Of a stretch of 27,718 nucleotides of DNA, positions 15,195-23,270 are shown one piece after another. Made by a program: the position numbers and the translations under genes. Each line of letters opens with the position of its first letter. Position 1 is the stretch's first letter. The notes beneath the pieces are model-generated. The model made no database searches, had not been told where the DNA came from, and saw nothing but the letters and a program-made list of their open reading frames with translations. The DNA comes from a virus, in the IMG/VR virus record IMGVR_UViG_3300009703_001909, positions 1-27,718 of that record; one strand, given 5' to 3'.

Positions 15195-15816
15195 CAAACC
15201 ACTCCTTAATCTGGTTATAGTTATTAAATTTATTTTGATATAGTATACCTAAAGGTACAGTCAATGTCAAGTTCCCTTCTTCCTTTTCATACATGTCCCA
15301 CCATGCCCAACAATTGAGTTCATAGATAGTGTTGTGAGGGTTAGATAAAAAATCTTCATATGCAACTAATTCCTCATCATTTCCATACTTTTCGTGTAAC
15401 ATCCAAAATTCAGTTTGTTTTAACTGGAACCTTTCATATTCTTCATAAGTGGCCGCAAGAGAATTATCCTCTATTACAGGTTGATCTTTTACATCTGTTA
15501 TGTGATTTACTTTTGTTCTTAATCGTGCAACGTGACTCATAAATTGTGTTAAAGTATCTTTCCGATACAACCAGACACAGGGCATGTCTGACAAAACCTT
15601 ATCGGTTTCACCAACTATATAGTGAGGTAATATCTTTAATATGTGGGGAGATTGTGAGAATTTTTCCTTATCAATATCTTCATACTTATTGTGTTTCAAC
15701 CACGATTTTGAATCTTGTACGCCGTAGTGGTTACATAAATATCTACGAAAGTATGTGGATCCACTTCTGGACGTTGAGACTATGCCCAAGCGGCCTTCAT
15801 AACGAGTAATAACCAT
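15184..15816 (-). CDS. Stf0-like sulfotransferase (first in the operon)
   Basis: The protein of 210 aa has the PAPS loop LGIVSTSRSGSTYFRRYL at residues 10-27 and a second region CVWLYRKDTLTQFMSHVAR that matches the YRRDK...Q..S element of Stf0-type enzymes. It is paralogous to the gene that follows (shared order PRSGS/SRSGS, KSWL/KEWF, W-L-x-R-x-D), but similarity is low outside the motifs. It is the first gene of the minus-strand cassette and starts only 16 bp from the divergent GNAT gene. No exact late promoter core precedes it. Confidence 0.75.
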   Translation of the reverse strand: MVITRYEGRLGIVSTSRSGSTYFRRYLCNHYGVQDSKSWLKHNKYEDIDKEKFSQSPHILKILPHYIVGETDKVLSDMPCVWLYRKDTLTQFMSHVARLRTKVNHITDVKDQPVIEDNSLAATYEEYERFQLKQTEFWMLHEKYGNDEELVAYEDFLSNPHNTIYELNCWAWWDMYEKEEGNLTLTVPLGILYQNKFNNYNQIKEWFDEG

Positions 15817-15832
15817 ATAGATATATATACAG
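15817..15832. promoter_or_regulatory. 16-bp divergent intergenic spacer with a palindromic TATATATA
   Basis: The whole space between the divergent start codons of the sulfotransferase and GNAT genes holds TATATATA at 15822-15829. It reads the same on both strands and differs from TATAAATA by one base in each direction. A two-way late-type promoter is possible, but the predicted start points would leave essentially no leader. Confidence 0.25.
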
Positions 15833-16330
15833 ATGAGAACAGTAGAGAAATGTAATTTTGAAGAAATTTATGATATTTGGGATAAAGAATTATGGCCCAA
15901 TAGAGTCAGTGTAATAGAAGAACACAGTGCCTTACAATGGAATTCTAATTTATGGTTAGAGTGGGGTAATGTTAAGATAACCAAGAACAGAAAAGAAATA
16001 TGGAAATATCCAGCTACGTTTTGGAAGGTTACAGATGGAGATATAATTGTAGGTGTGAATAGTGGATTTATGACTTCCGAAAGGAAGCACATATATCGTT
16101 CTAGGGGATTATGGGTACATGAGAATTACAGAGGGTATGGGTTATCAACGCAGCTGTTAAATGCAACTTTAGAACAAGCAAGAGAAGAGAAGTGTAGTTA
16201 TATATGGACAATGCCAAGGAAAACTGCACTTGTAGCATACAATAAGGTAGGGTTCAATAAAATTGGTAATTGGTTTGATGAGGGGGTGGAATTCGGACCT
16301 AACTGTCTGGCAATAATGAAACTCTTATAA
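15833..16330 (+). CDS. GNAT-family N-acetyltransferase
   Basis: The acetyl-CoA pyrophosphate loop is RGYGLS at residues 100-105 after the strand GLWVHENY, followed by the helix TQLLNATLEQAREE. The strand IWTMPRKTALVAYNKVGFNKIG matches the GNAT motif B region, with a typical 'aYnk.GF' segment. The length is 165 aa, normal for the family. The gene is transcribed with gp13, whose late promoter overlaps this gene's stop codon. GNAT proteins may acetylate a protein N-terminus, lysine, amino sugar or small molecule; nothing here decides which. It lies divergently from the sulfotransferase operon. Confidence 0.82.
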   Translation: MRTVEKCNFEEIYDIWDKELWPNRVSVIEEHSALQWNSNLWLEWGNVKITKNRKEIWKYPATFWKVTDGDIIVGVNSGFMTSERKHIYRSRGLWVHENYRGYGLSTQLLNATLEQAREEKCSYIWTMPRKTALVAYNKVGFNKIGNWFDEGVEFGPNCLAIMKLL

Positions 16331-16333
16331 ATA
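16326..16333 (+). promoter_or_regulatory. T4-type late promoter core TATAAATA for gp13
   Basis: Exact TATAAATA, preceded by T and followed by GTAGG, overlapping the GNAT stop codon. It lies 18 bp before the gp13 start, with AAGGAG between. Confidence 0.78.
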
Positions 16334-16351
16334 GTAGGAAAAGGAGTTACT

Positions 16352-17170
16352 ATGGCGATTCCAACAACAAAAGCAACATTTAAGTCGTATTGTTTGAGAG
16401 CGCTGGGTTCGGGTGTTATTGATATTAATGTATCAGACGACCAAGCAGACGATAGAATAGACGAAGCACTACAATACTTTTCACAATATCATTACGATGG
16501 AGTGGAAAGAATGTATCTGAAACACCTTATTACATCCGATGATGTAACACGAGCAACTTCAGATGCATCAACAACTGCAACTGATAAAGTTGATAGTTCT
16601 GTAACTGCAACATGGAAAGAGGGAAAGAACTATATTCCTGTTCCTGATGCGGTACTTTCTGTGGTGGAAGTATTTCCTTTTTATGAAGGTTCAACATCAA
16701 ATATGTTTGATGTACGTTATCAATTACGATTAAACGACCTTTATGATTTTTCATCTACTTCTGTATTACATTACAATATGACAATGCAACATATAGATTT
16801 TCTACAACACTCTTTGGTTGGAGAAACCCCTATACGATTCCAACAGCATATGAATAGACTTTATATTGATATGGATTGGAATAATGATGTAGAAAAGGAT
16901 GCAGATTACATCATTATTGATTGTTGGAGGAAAGTTGATCCCACTACATATACAGATGTTTATGATGATATGTTTTTGAAAAGATATGCAACGTGTCTCA
17001 TAAAGAAACAATGGGGTGCTAACTTATCCAAATTCAAAGGAGTGGCGTTGTTAGGTGGAGTAGAAATGGATGGGGAAACTTTGTATTCTCAAGCAATTGA
17101 AGAACAGCAGAGACTAGAAGAACAAATTCAACTCGCATACGAGCTACCCCCAATGCATATGGTAGGATAA
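16352..17170 (+). CDS. 13: gp13 neck protein
   Basis: T4 gp13 forms the neck ring that closes the filled head and joins it to the tail. The protein of 272 aa has the N-terminus MAIPTTKATFKSYCLRALG, then VIDINVSDDQADDRIDEALQ and QYHYDGVERMYLKH, a pattern well conserved in T4-like marine phages. The C-terminal half (IIDCWRKVDPTTYTDVYDDM, then LKRYATCLIKKQWGANLSKF) is also typical. The identity is supported by the order 13-14-15-16-17 and by the late promoter with AAGGAG directly upstream. It is followed one base later by gp14. Confidence 0.93.
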   Translation: MAIPTTKATFKSYCLRALGSGVIDINVSDDQADDRIDEALQYFSQYHYDGVERMYLKHLITSDDVTRATSDASTTATDKVDSSVTATWKEGKNYIPVPDAVLSVVEVFPFYEGSTSNMFDVRYQLRLNDLYDFSSTSVLHYNMTMQHIDFLQHSLVGETPIRFQQHMNRLYIDMDWNNDVEKDADYIIIDCWRKVDPTTYTDVYDDMFLKRYATCLIKKQWGANLSKFKGVALLGGVEMDGETLYSQAIEEQQRLEEQIQLAYELPPMHMVG

Positions 17171-17171
17171 G

Positions 17172-18143
17172 ATGGCAGTCAACACACATTTTCATACGAG
17201 TGGACTTACTTCTATATTATCAGAAAGAAATTTATATAGTGATCTGATTGCAGAAGCGATTCAGATTTATGGACATGACGTTCATTATATGGATAGAACA
17301 CTGGTTGCCGAGGATACTATTTTTGGAGAGGACAACCTTTCCAAATTTAATACGCAAGCAAAAATTGAAATGTATGTTGAGGATGGACAGTCTGGTTATG
17401 CTGGACAAAAGGAATTAATATCTCAGTTTGGTTTTATGAACCTCAGTGAGATTAGATTTGTGGTTAATAAAAAGAGGTTCCAAGACCTCACTAAACAGAT
17501 TACGATAGAGAGTGGTACAGACACATTGTCTGGCTCTATAGTTTTAGAATCGGGAACAATAGAAAACTTTGAAAGTGGATATATGATATCCGAAGCAGAT
17601 GTTACTGATTCTGACAGACCACAAGAGGGTGATTTGATTTATCATCCTGTAATGAAAAAAGTTTTCCAAATAAACTTTGTTGATGATGATGATCCATTTC
17701 ATCCACTGGATGATACTCCTGTGTATAAAATGGATTGCAGAATGTTTGAATACAGTGGTCAAGTTATTGATACTGGTGTTGATGTTGTTGATGAGATAGA
17801 AGATAACCTTTCTCTTGATACTATGGATCACCAGACTACATTGGAACAATCCGCTGCAGTCAACGAAAGATTTGGATTAGAAATAGGTATCAGCACAAAT
17901 GGAGATCAGGGTGTTCTTCTAGAAGAGACAGATGGAGATTACCTTGTTGGAGAGAACGATTCAAGTTCGGTGGGTACGAATATCGTACTGGAAGATGGAT
18001 ACTCCTTCTTACTGCAAGAAACATATGCAGTTGGAGATGGAACCATTGAGAAAACTGCACAGAATGAGATTTTTGATGCTGCAGATGATACCATATTAGA
18101 TTTCTCCGAAAGTAATCCTTTCGGTGACGCTGGAGGTACTTAA
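17172..18143 (+). CDS. 14: gp14 neck protein
   Basis: T4 gp14 sits in the neck below gp13 and the portal. The protein of 323 aa begins MAVNTHFHTSGLTSILSERN, then IYGHDVHYMDRTLVAEDTIFGED and FMNLSEIRFVVNKKRF, as in other T4-like phages. It is longer than T4 gp14 (about 256 aa). The extra length includes short repeated modules with a pattern like (I/V)xLExG...xE: SIVLESGTIENFESGYMISE near residue 120, GVLLEETDGDYLVGE near 250 and NIVLEDGYSFLLQE near 270. The stop overlaps the gp15 start (TAATG). Confidence 0.92.
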   Translation: MAVNTHFHTSGLTSILSERNLYSDLIAEAIQIYGHDVHYMDRTLVAEDTIFGEDNLSKFNTQAKIEMYVEDGQSGYAGQKELISQFGFMNLSEIRFVVNKKRFQDLTKQITIESGTDTLSGSIVLESGTIENFESGYMISEADVTDSDRPQEGDLIYHPVMKKVFQINFVDDDDPFHPLDDTPVYKMDCRMFEYSGQVIDTGVDVVDEIEDNLSLDTMDHQTTLEQSAAVNERFGLEIGISTNGDQGVLLEETDGDYLVGENDSSSVGTNIVLEDGYSFLLQETYAVGDGTIEKTAQNEIFDAADDTILDFSESNPFGDAGGT

Positions 18144-18922
18144 TGTTAGGACAACAATTTTATCACGAAACTATGCGAAAGGTCGTTGTTGGATTTGGAA
18201 CAATGTTCAACAATATTCAATTGGTTCGCAGAGACAATAACGGAAATATAACGCAATCAATGAAAGTTCCACTCGCATATGGACCAAGAGATAAATTTCT
18301 TACCCGACTGCGAGATGAACCAGATTTGAATAAAGTAGCTGCTATCACACTACCACGAATTGGTTTTGAGATTAATAATCTTTCATATGATTCGACTCGT
18401 AAACTTAATCGTGTACAGAAGTTCAAAAAAGTAAAAGGTGATAATGCAGATAAATTAGACACACAATATATGCCTGTACCATATAATTTAGATTTTGAAT
18501 TGTACATTCTTGCTAAACAGTCAGATGACGCATTGCAAATTGTAGAACAAATTCTACCATACTTTCAACCAGACTATACTATTACAATTAAAGATATGAC
18601 AGATATGGGTATCAAAAAAGATGTGCCTGTAATTCTGAATAGTATTGGTTATGAAGATGATTATCAGGGTGATATGCAACAGCGCAGAGCAATTATCTAT
18701 ACTTTAAGTTTTACTACTAAGTTTTATCTGTATGGTCCTGTCACATCTAGTTCAGTTATTAAGACGGTACAGGTTGACCAGTATTCAGACTTACCTGATA
18801 AATCACCAAAACGTGAACAACAATTCAAAGTATCGGTTGATCCTATTACTGCTGATGCCGATGATAACTTTGGATTTAATGAAACTACATCATTCTTCCA
18901 AGATGCATCAGAAAGTGAGTAA
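18143..18922 (+). CDS. 15: gp15 proximal tail sheath stabiliser
   Basis: gp15 caps the finished tail tube and sheath and connects it to the neck. The protein of 259 aa has the recognisable stretches FYHETMRKVVVGFGTMFNNI, VPLAYGPRDKFLTRL, TLPRIGFEI and YDSTRKLNRVQKF, then PVPYNLDFELYILAKQSDDA and LPYFQPDYTITIKD, all hallmarks of this protein in T4-like phages. Place in the conserved order and tight junctions on both sides agree. Confidence 0.95.
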   Translation: MLGQQFYHETMRKVVVGFGTMFNNIQLVRRDNNGNITQSMKVPLAYGPRDKFLTRLRDEPDLNKVAAITLPRIGFEINNLSYDSTRKLNRVQKFKKVKGDNADKLDTQYMPVPYNLDFELYILAKQSDDALQIVEQILPYFQPDYTITIKDMTDMGIKKDVPVILNSIGYEDDYQGDMQQRRAIIYTLSFTTKFYLYGPVTSSSVIKTVQVDQYSDLPDKSPKREQQFKVSVDPITADADDNFGFNETTSFFQDASESE

Positions 18923-18924
18923 TA

Positions 18925-19410
18925 ATGAAAACTGTAGACAAAGAACTTGGTATTGAAACCCCTAAGCCTGGACACAATTCTGAAGAAAAAGGATTTGAAG
19001 TGATAGAGGAAAGTAATCCTCGTTTTCATATGGCAACAGGGGCTGGGTATGACGATTTTCATCCTGTGGTATCAAAAGAAAAAAATGCTGTTATACAGCG
19101 CAGTAAACTTGAAAGTGAGATAGATAGTGATTATGAATACCAACGACAAAATTTCTACAATTTGGTCGAAAGAGGAACGGATGCAGTGGACGGAATTTTG
19201 GAACTCGCAAAGGAATCAGACCATCCAAGAGCATACGAAGTCGCCGGAAACCTTATTAAACAAGTTGCAGAAGTCACTGAAAAACTTGGTGACTTGCAAG
19301 AGAAAATGAAAAGACTAAAAGAGTTGCCAAAAACTGCTCCTCAAAATGTCACTAATGCATTGTTTGTAGGGAGTACTGCTGAATTGCAGAAGATGTTGAA
19401 GGACAAGTAA
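18925..19410 (+). CDS. 16: gp16 small terminase subunit
   Basis: The small terminase recognises the DNA to be packaged and regulates gp17. The protein of 161 aa has the core DSDYEYQRQNFYNLVERG, DAVDGILELAKESDHPRAYE and VAGNLIKQVAEVTEKLGDLQ, a helical coiled-coil oligomerisation region typical of T4-like gp16. The N-terminal third is acidic and probably flexible. It lies directly before gp17 with no gap. Confidence 0.93.
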   Translation: MKTVDKELGIETPKPGHNSEEKGFEVIEESNPRFHMATGAGYDDFHPVVSKEKNAVIQRSKLESEIDSDYEYQRQNFYNLVERGTDAVDGILELAKESDHPRAYEVAGNLIKQVAEVTEKLGDLQEKMKRLKELPKTAPQNVTNALFVGSTAELQKMLKDK

Positions 19411-21057
19411 ATGTCCGATCCTAGTGTATATCACGGTAATCCGAATCTAAAAACTGCTAATGTTCCTATTGAGTTTACAAAGGAACAGATATTAGAGTAT
19501 CAGAAATGTATGGAATCTCCACAATACTTTGTGGAGGCTTATATCAAGATTGTGTCTATCGACCACGGTTTGATACCATTCAAGATGTATCCTTTTCAAA
19601 AGGACCTTATTGGGACTTTTCATAGTAATCGTTTTACTATCTGTAAACTTCCTAGACAGTCTGGTAAATCGACCACAGTATTGTCTTATCTGTTACACTA
19701 TATCGTATTCAACGATAATGTCAATGTCGCAATTCTAGCGAACAAAGCAGCAACGTCAAGAGACTTGTTAGGACGATTGCAATTGGCATATGAGAATTTA
19801 CCCAAATGGTTACAACAGGGGGTTATGTCATGGAATAAGGGTAGTTTGGAGTTAGAAAATGGTTCAAAAATTCTTGCCGCATCTACTAGTGCTAGTGCTG
19901 TTCGTGGTAGCACTTACAACGTCATTTTTCTGGATGAGTTCGCCTACGTCCCGTCTAATATTGCTGAACAATTCTTTTCCTCTGTGTACCCCACTATAAC
20001 ATCAGGAACCAGTTCAAAAGTTATGATCGTATCTACTCCACATGGTATGAATCATTTCTATAAGATGTGGACTGATGCAGAGAACGAGAGAAATTCTTAT
20101 GTACCACTAGAGGTTCATTGGAGTGAAGTGCCTGGAAGAGATGAGAAGTGGAAAGCAGAAACTATAGCGAATACATCAGAGTCACAATTCAACACAGAGT
20201 TTGAGTGTGAGTTCTTAGGTTCTATTGACACATTAATTGCTCCCTCAACATTAAGACGATTAACATATAGGGAACCAATGCAGTCTAACAGTGGCCTAGA
20301 TGTTCATGTACCTCCCGAAGAAGGTCATACTTATATGTTATCAGCAGACGTTGCTCGTGGTACGAAGAATGATTATTCTGCATTTACCGTAATAGATGTT
20401 TCAGAGTTTCCATATAAATTAGTTGCAAAATACAGGGATAATGAGATAAAACCATTACTATTTCCTGCTAAAATACATGATGTTGCAATGGCCTATAACC
20501 AAGCATATGTTTTGATAGAGGTAAATGATATAGGAGAACAGGTAGCGAATACTCTACAATTTGATCTAGAGTATGACAACCTTGTGATGGCTTCGATGCG
20601 AGGTCGTGCGGGTCAAGTCATGGGAGCTGGGTTTTCGGGTGGTAGAGCGCAACTTGGAGTAAGAACAACTAAAGCAGTTAAGAAGGTGGGTTGTTCTAAT
20701 CTGAAACAACTGATAGAAGATAACAAACTAATTGTAGAAGATTTAGAGACTATATCAGAACTATCTACGTTTATTATCAAGGGTTCATCCTTTCAAGCAG
20801 ATGAGGGATGTAATGATGATTTGGTTGCGTGTCTATTCATATTTGCGTGGGCAACTGATCAGACATATTTTAAAGAACTTACCAATATGGATATGCGTCA
20901 AACTATGATGAAAGAACAACAGGAAGCACTAGAACAAGACATGGCACCATTTGGTTTTGTTATCAATGGACTTGAAGAAGAAAATGTGGGTGAGATGGTT
21001 GATGAATATGGAACAAAATGGAACCCTGTAGTAAGAGATTATGAAACTAACTGGTAA
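19411..21057 (+). CDS. 17: gp17 large terminase subunit (ATPase and nuclease)
   Basis: gp17 powers DNA packaging and cuts the concatemer. The Walker A loop PRQSGKST is at residues 81-88, Walker B VIFLDEFA at 171-178, and the coupling motif IVSTPHG follows. The C-terminal RNase H-like nuclease has D313 in LSADVARG, E370 in LIEVNDIG and D469-D470 in GCNDDLV as the acidic metal ligands. At 548 aa the length is slightly below T4 gp17 (610 aa), with all motifs intact. Its last 19 bp overlap the convergent transporter gene, so an insertion boundary lies at or just beyond its end; T4 itself continues directly to gene 18. Confidence 0.96.
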   Translation: MSDPSVYHGNPNLKTANVPIEFTKEQILEYQKCMESPQYFVEAYIKIVSIDHGLIPFKMYPFQKDLIGTFHSNRFTICKLPRQSGKSTTVLSYLLHYIVFNDNVNVAILANKAATSRDLLGRLQLAYENLPKWLQQGVMSWNKGSLELENGSKILAASTSASAVRGSTYNVIFLDEFAYVPSNIAEQFFSSVYPTITSGTSSKVMIVSTPHGMNHFYKMWTDAENERNSYVPLEVHWSEVPGRDEKWKAETIANTSESQFNTEFECEFLGSIDTLIAPSTLRRLTYREPMQSNSGLDVHVPPEEGHTYMLSADVARGTKNDYSAFTVIDVSEFPYKLVAKYRDNEIKPLLFPAKIHDVAMAYNQAYVLIEVNDIGEQVANTLQFDLEYDNLVMASMRGRAGQVMGAGFSGGRAQLGVRTTKAVKKVGCSNLKQLIEDNKLIVEDLETISELSTFIIKGSSFQADEGCNDDLVACLFIFAWATDQTYFKELTNMDMRQTMMKEQQEALEQDMAPFGFVINGLEEENVGEMVDEYGTKWNPVVRDYETNW

Positions 21058-22883
21058 ACAGATTGAGGCCAACTGATATCAAGTATCATCTGGAATATAA
21101 CGTAACTCATCACCCCGAAAATCAAAGCAATTTTCCAGTTTCGGGTATACAGTAAAACAAACAGTGTTATTGTAGGTAGTAGTCCAATAAGATATGCTGA
21201 GACTAAACACCCCAACAACCATAAGAAGAAATAAATATTTTCCCATTTTATGTCAAGTTCCTTTTCTGGTTTTAGGGATATGGATATCAAAGAAAGTACA
21301 ATTCCTATCCCACAAATTAATGTTGGAAACACGGTTGATATATGAGGCCATGCGCTCATACTAAAGAGACCAGCTATGAAGATACCAAAAAATAAAAACA
21401 TGGTATAATCAACACCCCAACTAATGTCCAACTTACTTTTTATTATTGGTGAAATTAATCCATAACAAGTAATTGCAAACACTCCTATTACAATAGGATC
21501 AAGTAACCAATCATATCCTAAAGAAGAAACGGAACGAAAGTAGTATCTCTCTATCAATCCACCTAGAACAAACCCTAATGCAAGTGCTGGACGGGATAAG
21601 TCCTTTTCTTTCATCAACCACCCTATAGCTCCAAATGCAACAAGACAAACCAAATCACCATATGATTGAGAACCTTGTATTGCACCTATGAATAGGGTGG
21701 ACATAATCAGGGGCGCAAGTACTGATATGCGTATCAGGGTAATTTTTGCAAGTTGATCTGCGAATAGAAAACATATACCAGCACCAATGATGTTTGCAAT
21801 AGTTAATGCCCAAACCATAGTATATGTGACTGATAGGTTTTCAGTTAACATATCAGGGCCAGGGACGTATCCATGCATATAGAATACGGCAAGAACCAGT
21901 ACCATACCAGCAGAGCCAGGAATACCGAAGGATATGGTGGGTATTAATGCACCACCTTCCTTTGCATTGTTCGCCGATTCTGGTGCGATTACACCCCTTA
22001 CATCTCCTTTACCGAAGGTATTGTTCTTTATACTACGTTTACCATGTCCGTATGCTAACCAATCAATTACTGATGCACCGATGCCTGGCAGAGAACCAAG
22101 AGTAGAACCTAGTGCAGAACATCGTAGACATAGGAACCAGTTATCAAAAACATCCCGAATACCTTTGAGTTGTCCCTTACGGGTTTCTACTTTACCTTCA
22201 GATATACTTTGTCTATTTGAGAGTAAATCTACGATTTCTGGTATCGCAAACAGCCCTATTATAGCAGGAAGAAGAGGTATCCCTTCATACAGATATATGG
22301 AACCAAACGTCCATCTTAACTCTGATCCTTGGGCATCTTCACCAACCAGAGATAATAATATACCAAATAGTCCCACAGTGATACCTTTTATTGGGGAACT
22401 ACCAGAGAGAATTGCAACAAGAGAGATACCAAAGATGCAAATTGCAAATAATTGGGGTGATCCGATACTTAATACGACAGGTTGTAATATAGGAACACTA
22501 ACTGCAAGAAGTAATGCTCCGAAGATACCACCTATTGCAGATGCAGAAAATGCGGCACCTAATGCACGACCTGCTTGTCCATTCTTGGCCATGGGGTATC
22601 CATCCATAATAGTTGCTGCACTACCTATGGTGCCTGGCACTCCAAATAATACTGCTGGTATGGTATCGGATGTTGTAGTTACTGCATATAATCCCATTAT
22701 GAATACAATACTTACAATAGGATCCATTGTAAATGCGAGAGGAAGTAGAATGGATAACCCTGTCAATCCACCTAAGCCTGGAATTACACCAAGGACAAGT
22801 CCTATGATAACCCCAAGAGTAAGAAACATCAGTATTTTTAATTCAGTAAAATGCGATAGAGCTTCAATTCCACTTTCGATCAT
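21039..22883 (-). CDS. tctA: TctA-TctB fused permease of a tripartite tricarboxylate transporter
   Basis: Residues 1 to about 485 are the large TctA subunit. The duplicated transport motifs are GVIPGLGG (32-39) and GSLPGIGA (263-270), with FGVPGTIGSA (80-89), FGKGDVRGVIAPESANNA (290-307), FGIPGSAG (319-326) and YVPGPDM. Residues from about 487 to 614 form a four-helix TctB-like domain, including WPHISTVFPTLICGIGIVL and a C-terminal GLLPTITLFVLLY...VIFQMILDISWP. Together this is the complete membrane part of a TTT system for organic anions, energised by an ion gradient. The binding protein is at 13489-14493. GAGG lies about seven bases before ATG. The gene is an insertion between gp17 and gp18, on the opposite strand to the structural genes. 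Confidence 0.95.
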   Translation of the reverse strand: MIESGIEALSHFTELKILMFLTLGVIIGLVLGVIPGLGGLTGLSILLPLAFTMDPIVSIVFIMGLYAVTTTSDTIPAVLFGVPGTIGSAATIMDGYPMAKNGQAGRALGAAFSASAIGGIFGALLLAVSVPILQPVVLSIGSPQLFAICIFGISLVAILSGSSPIKGITVGLFGILLSLVGEDAQGSELRWTFGSIYLYEGIPLLPAIIGLFAIPEIVDLLSNRQSISEGKVETRKGQLKGIRDVFDNWFLCLRCSALGSTLGSLPGIGASVIDWLAYGHGKRSIKNNTFGKGDVRGVIAPESANNAKEGGALIPTISFGIPGSAGMVLVLAVFYMHGYVPGPDMLTENLSVTYTMVWALTIANIIGAGICFLFADQLAKITLIRISVLAPLIMSTLFIGAIQGSQSYGDLVCLVAFGAIGWLMKEKDLSRPALALGFVLGGLIERYYFRSVSSLGYDWLLDPIVIGVFAITCYGLISPIIKSKLDISWGVDYTMFLFFGIFIAGLFSMSAWPHISTVFPTLICGIGIVLSLISISLKPEKELDIKWENIYFFLWLLGCLVSAYLIGLLPTITLFVLLYTRNWKIALIFGVMSYVIFQMILDISWPQSVYQLVS

Positions 22884-22900
22884 TACAAAACCTCATTTTT

Positions 22901-23203
22901 CTAAATAAGTTCTATTAAATCATTGTCCAATTTAATCCAACAATTAGAACAAAGGATAGCAGAATTATCAATAAGATATATGATATGTTTTCTACTGTCT
23001 TCATTTGTTCCTACACGTTTGGACAATTTACGAATTTCTGAATTGTGGGGGTAGAATTTTAGACATACAGTCTCACTTTCTCCACAATTCGTACATGATT
23101 GATTATCAAGATACTCATTAAGTAATCTAATACGTTTGTAATAATTTCGTCTTGCAACTTTCTTGATAGTATCTTTGTATTTTTCATAATGTGTATTAGT
23201 CAT
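22901..23203 (-). CDS. Small HNH-like zinc-binding protein, catalytic histidine apparently lost
   Basis: The 100-aa protein has a basic N-terminus (YEKYKDTIKKVARRNYYKR) and two Cys pairs, C37-x2-C40 in CTNCGESE and C85-x2-C88 in ILCSNCW, like HNH proteins of the pattern CxxCGE...LxFxH...lCxNCH. Here the residue after the second Cys pair is Trp instead of His, and the central region reads LKFYPHN, so H53 may or may not be the catalytic His. It may be a decayed or divergent homing-type endonuclease, or simply a zinc-ribbon DNA-binding protein. It lies 17 bp upstream of tctAB in the same inserted cassette. ATG 23203 has no ribosome-binding site and lies only 8 bp from a late promoter core. Confidence 0.55.
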   Translation of the reverse strand: MTNTHYEKYKDTIKKVARRNYYKRIRLLNEYLDNQSCTNCGESETVCLKFYPHNSEIRKLSKRVGTNEDSRKHIIYLIDNSAILCSNCWIKLDNDLIELI

Positions 23204-23211
23204 AACAAAAC

Positions 23212-23219
23212 TATTTATA
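23212..23219 (-). promoter_or_regulatory. T4-type late promoter core TATAAATA on the minus strand
   Basis: On the minus strand the sequence reads CTTATAAATAGT, sharing 13 bases (TCTTATAAATAGT) with the gp13 promoter. It points to the HNH-like gene and tctAB. Transcription would begin only a few bases before the ATG at 23203. Confidence 0.65.
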
Positions 23220-23262
23220 AGACTTATTACATCTAAAAACGTATTTTTAAGAAAGTCATTTT

Positions 23263-23270
23263 TATAAATA
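23263..23270 (+). promoter_or_regulatory. T4-type late promoter core TATAAATA for gp18
   Basis: Exact TATAAATA, preceded by TT, 50 bp before the gp18 start, with AAGGAG between. Together with 23212-23219 it forms a divergent late promoter pair in the 117-bp gap 23204-23320. Confidence 0.78.

Noticed and set aside
21934-22908. Long open frame of 324 codons on the plus strand opposite tctAB
   Set aside because: It is the antisense shadow of a strongly supported TctA sequence, with Pro/Ser-rich composition and no recognisable domain.
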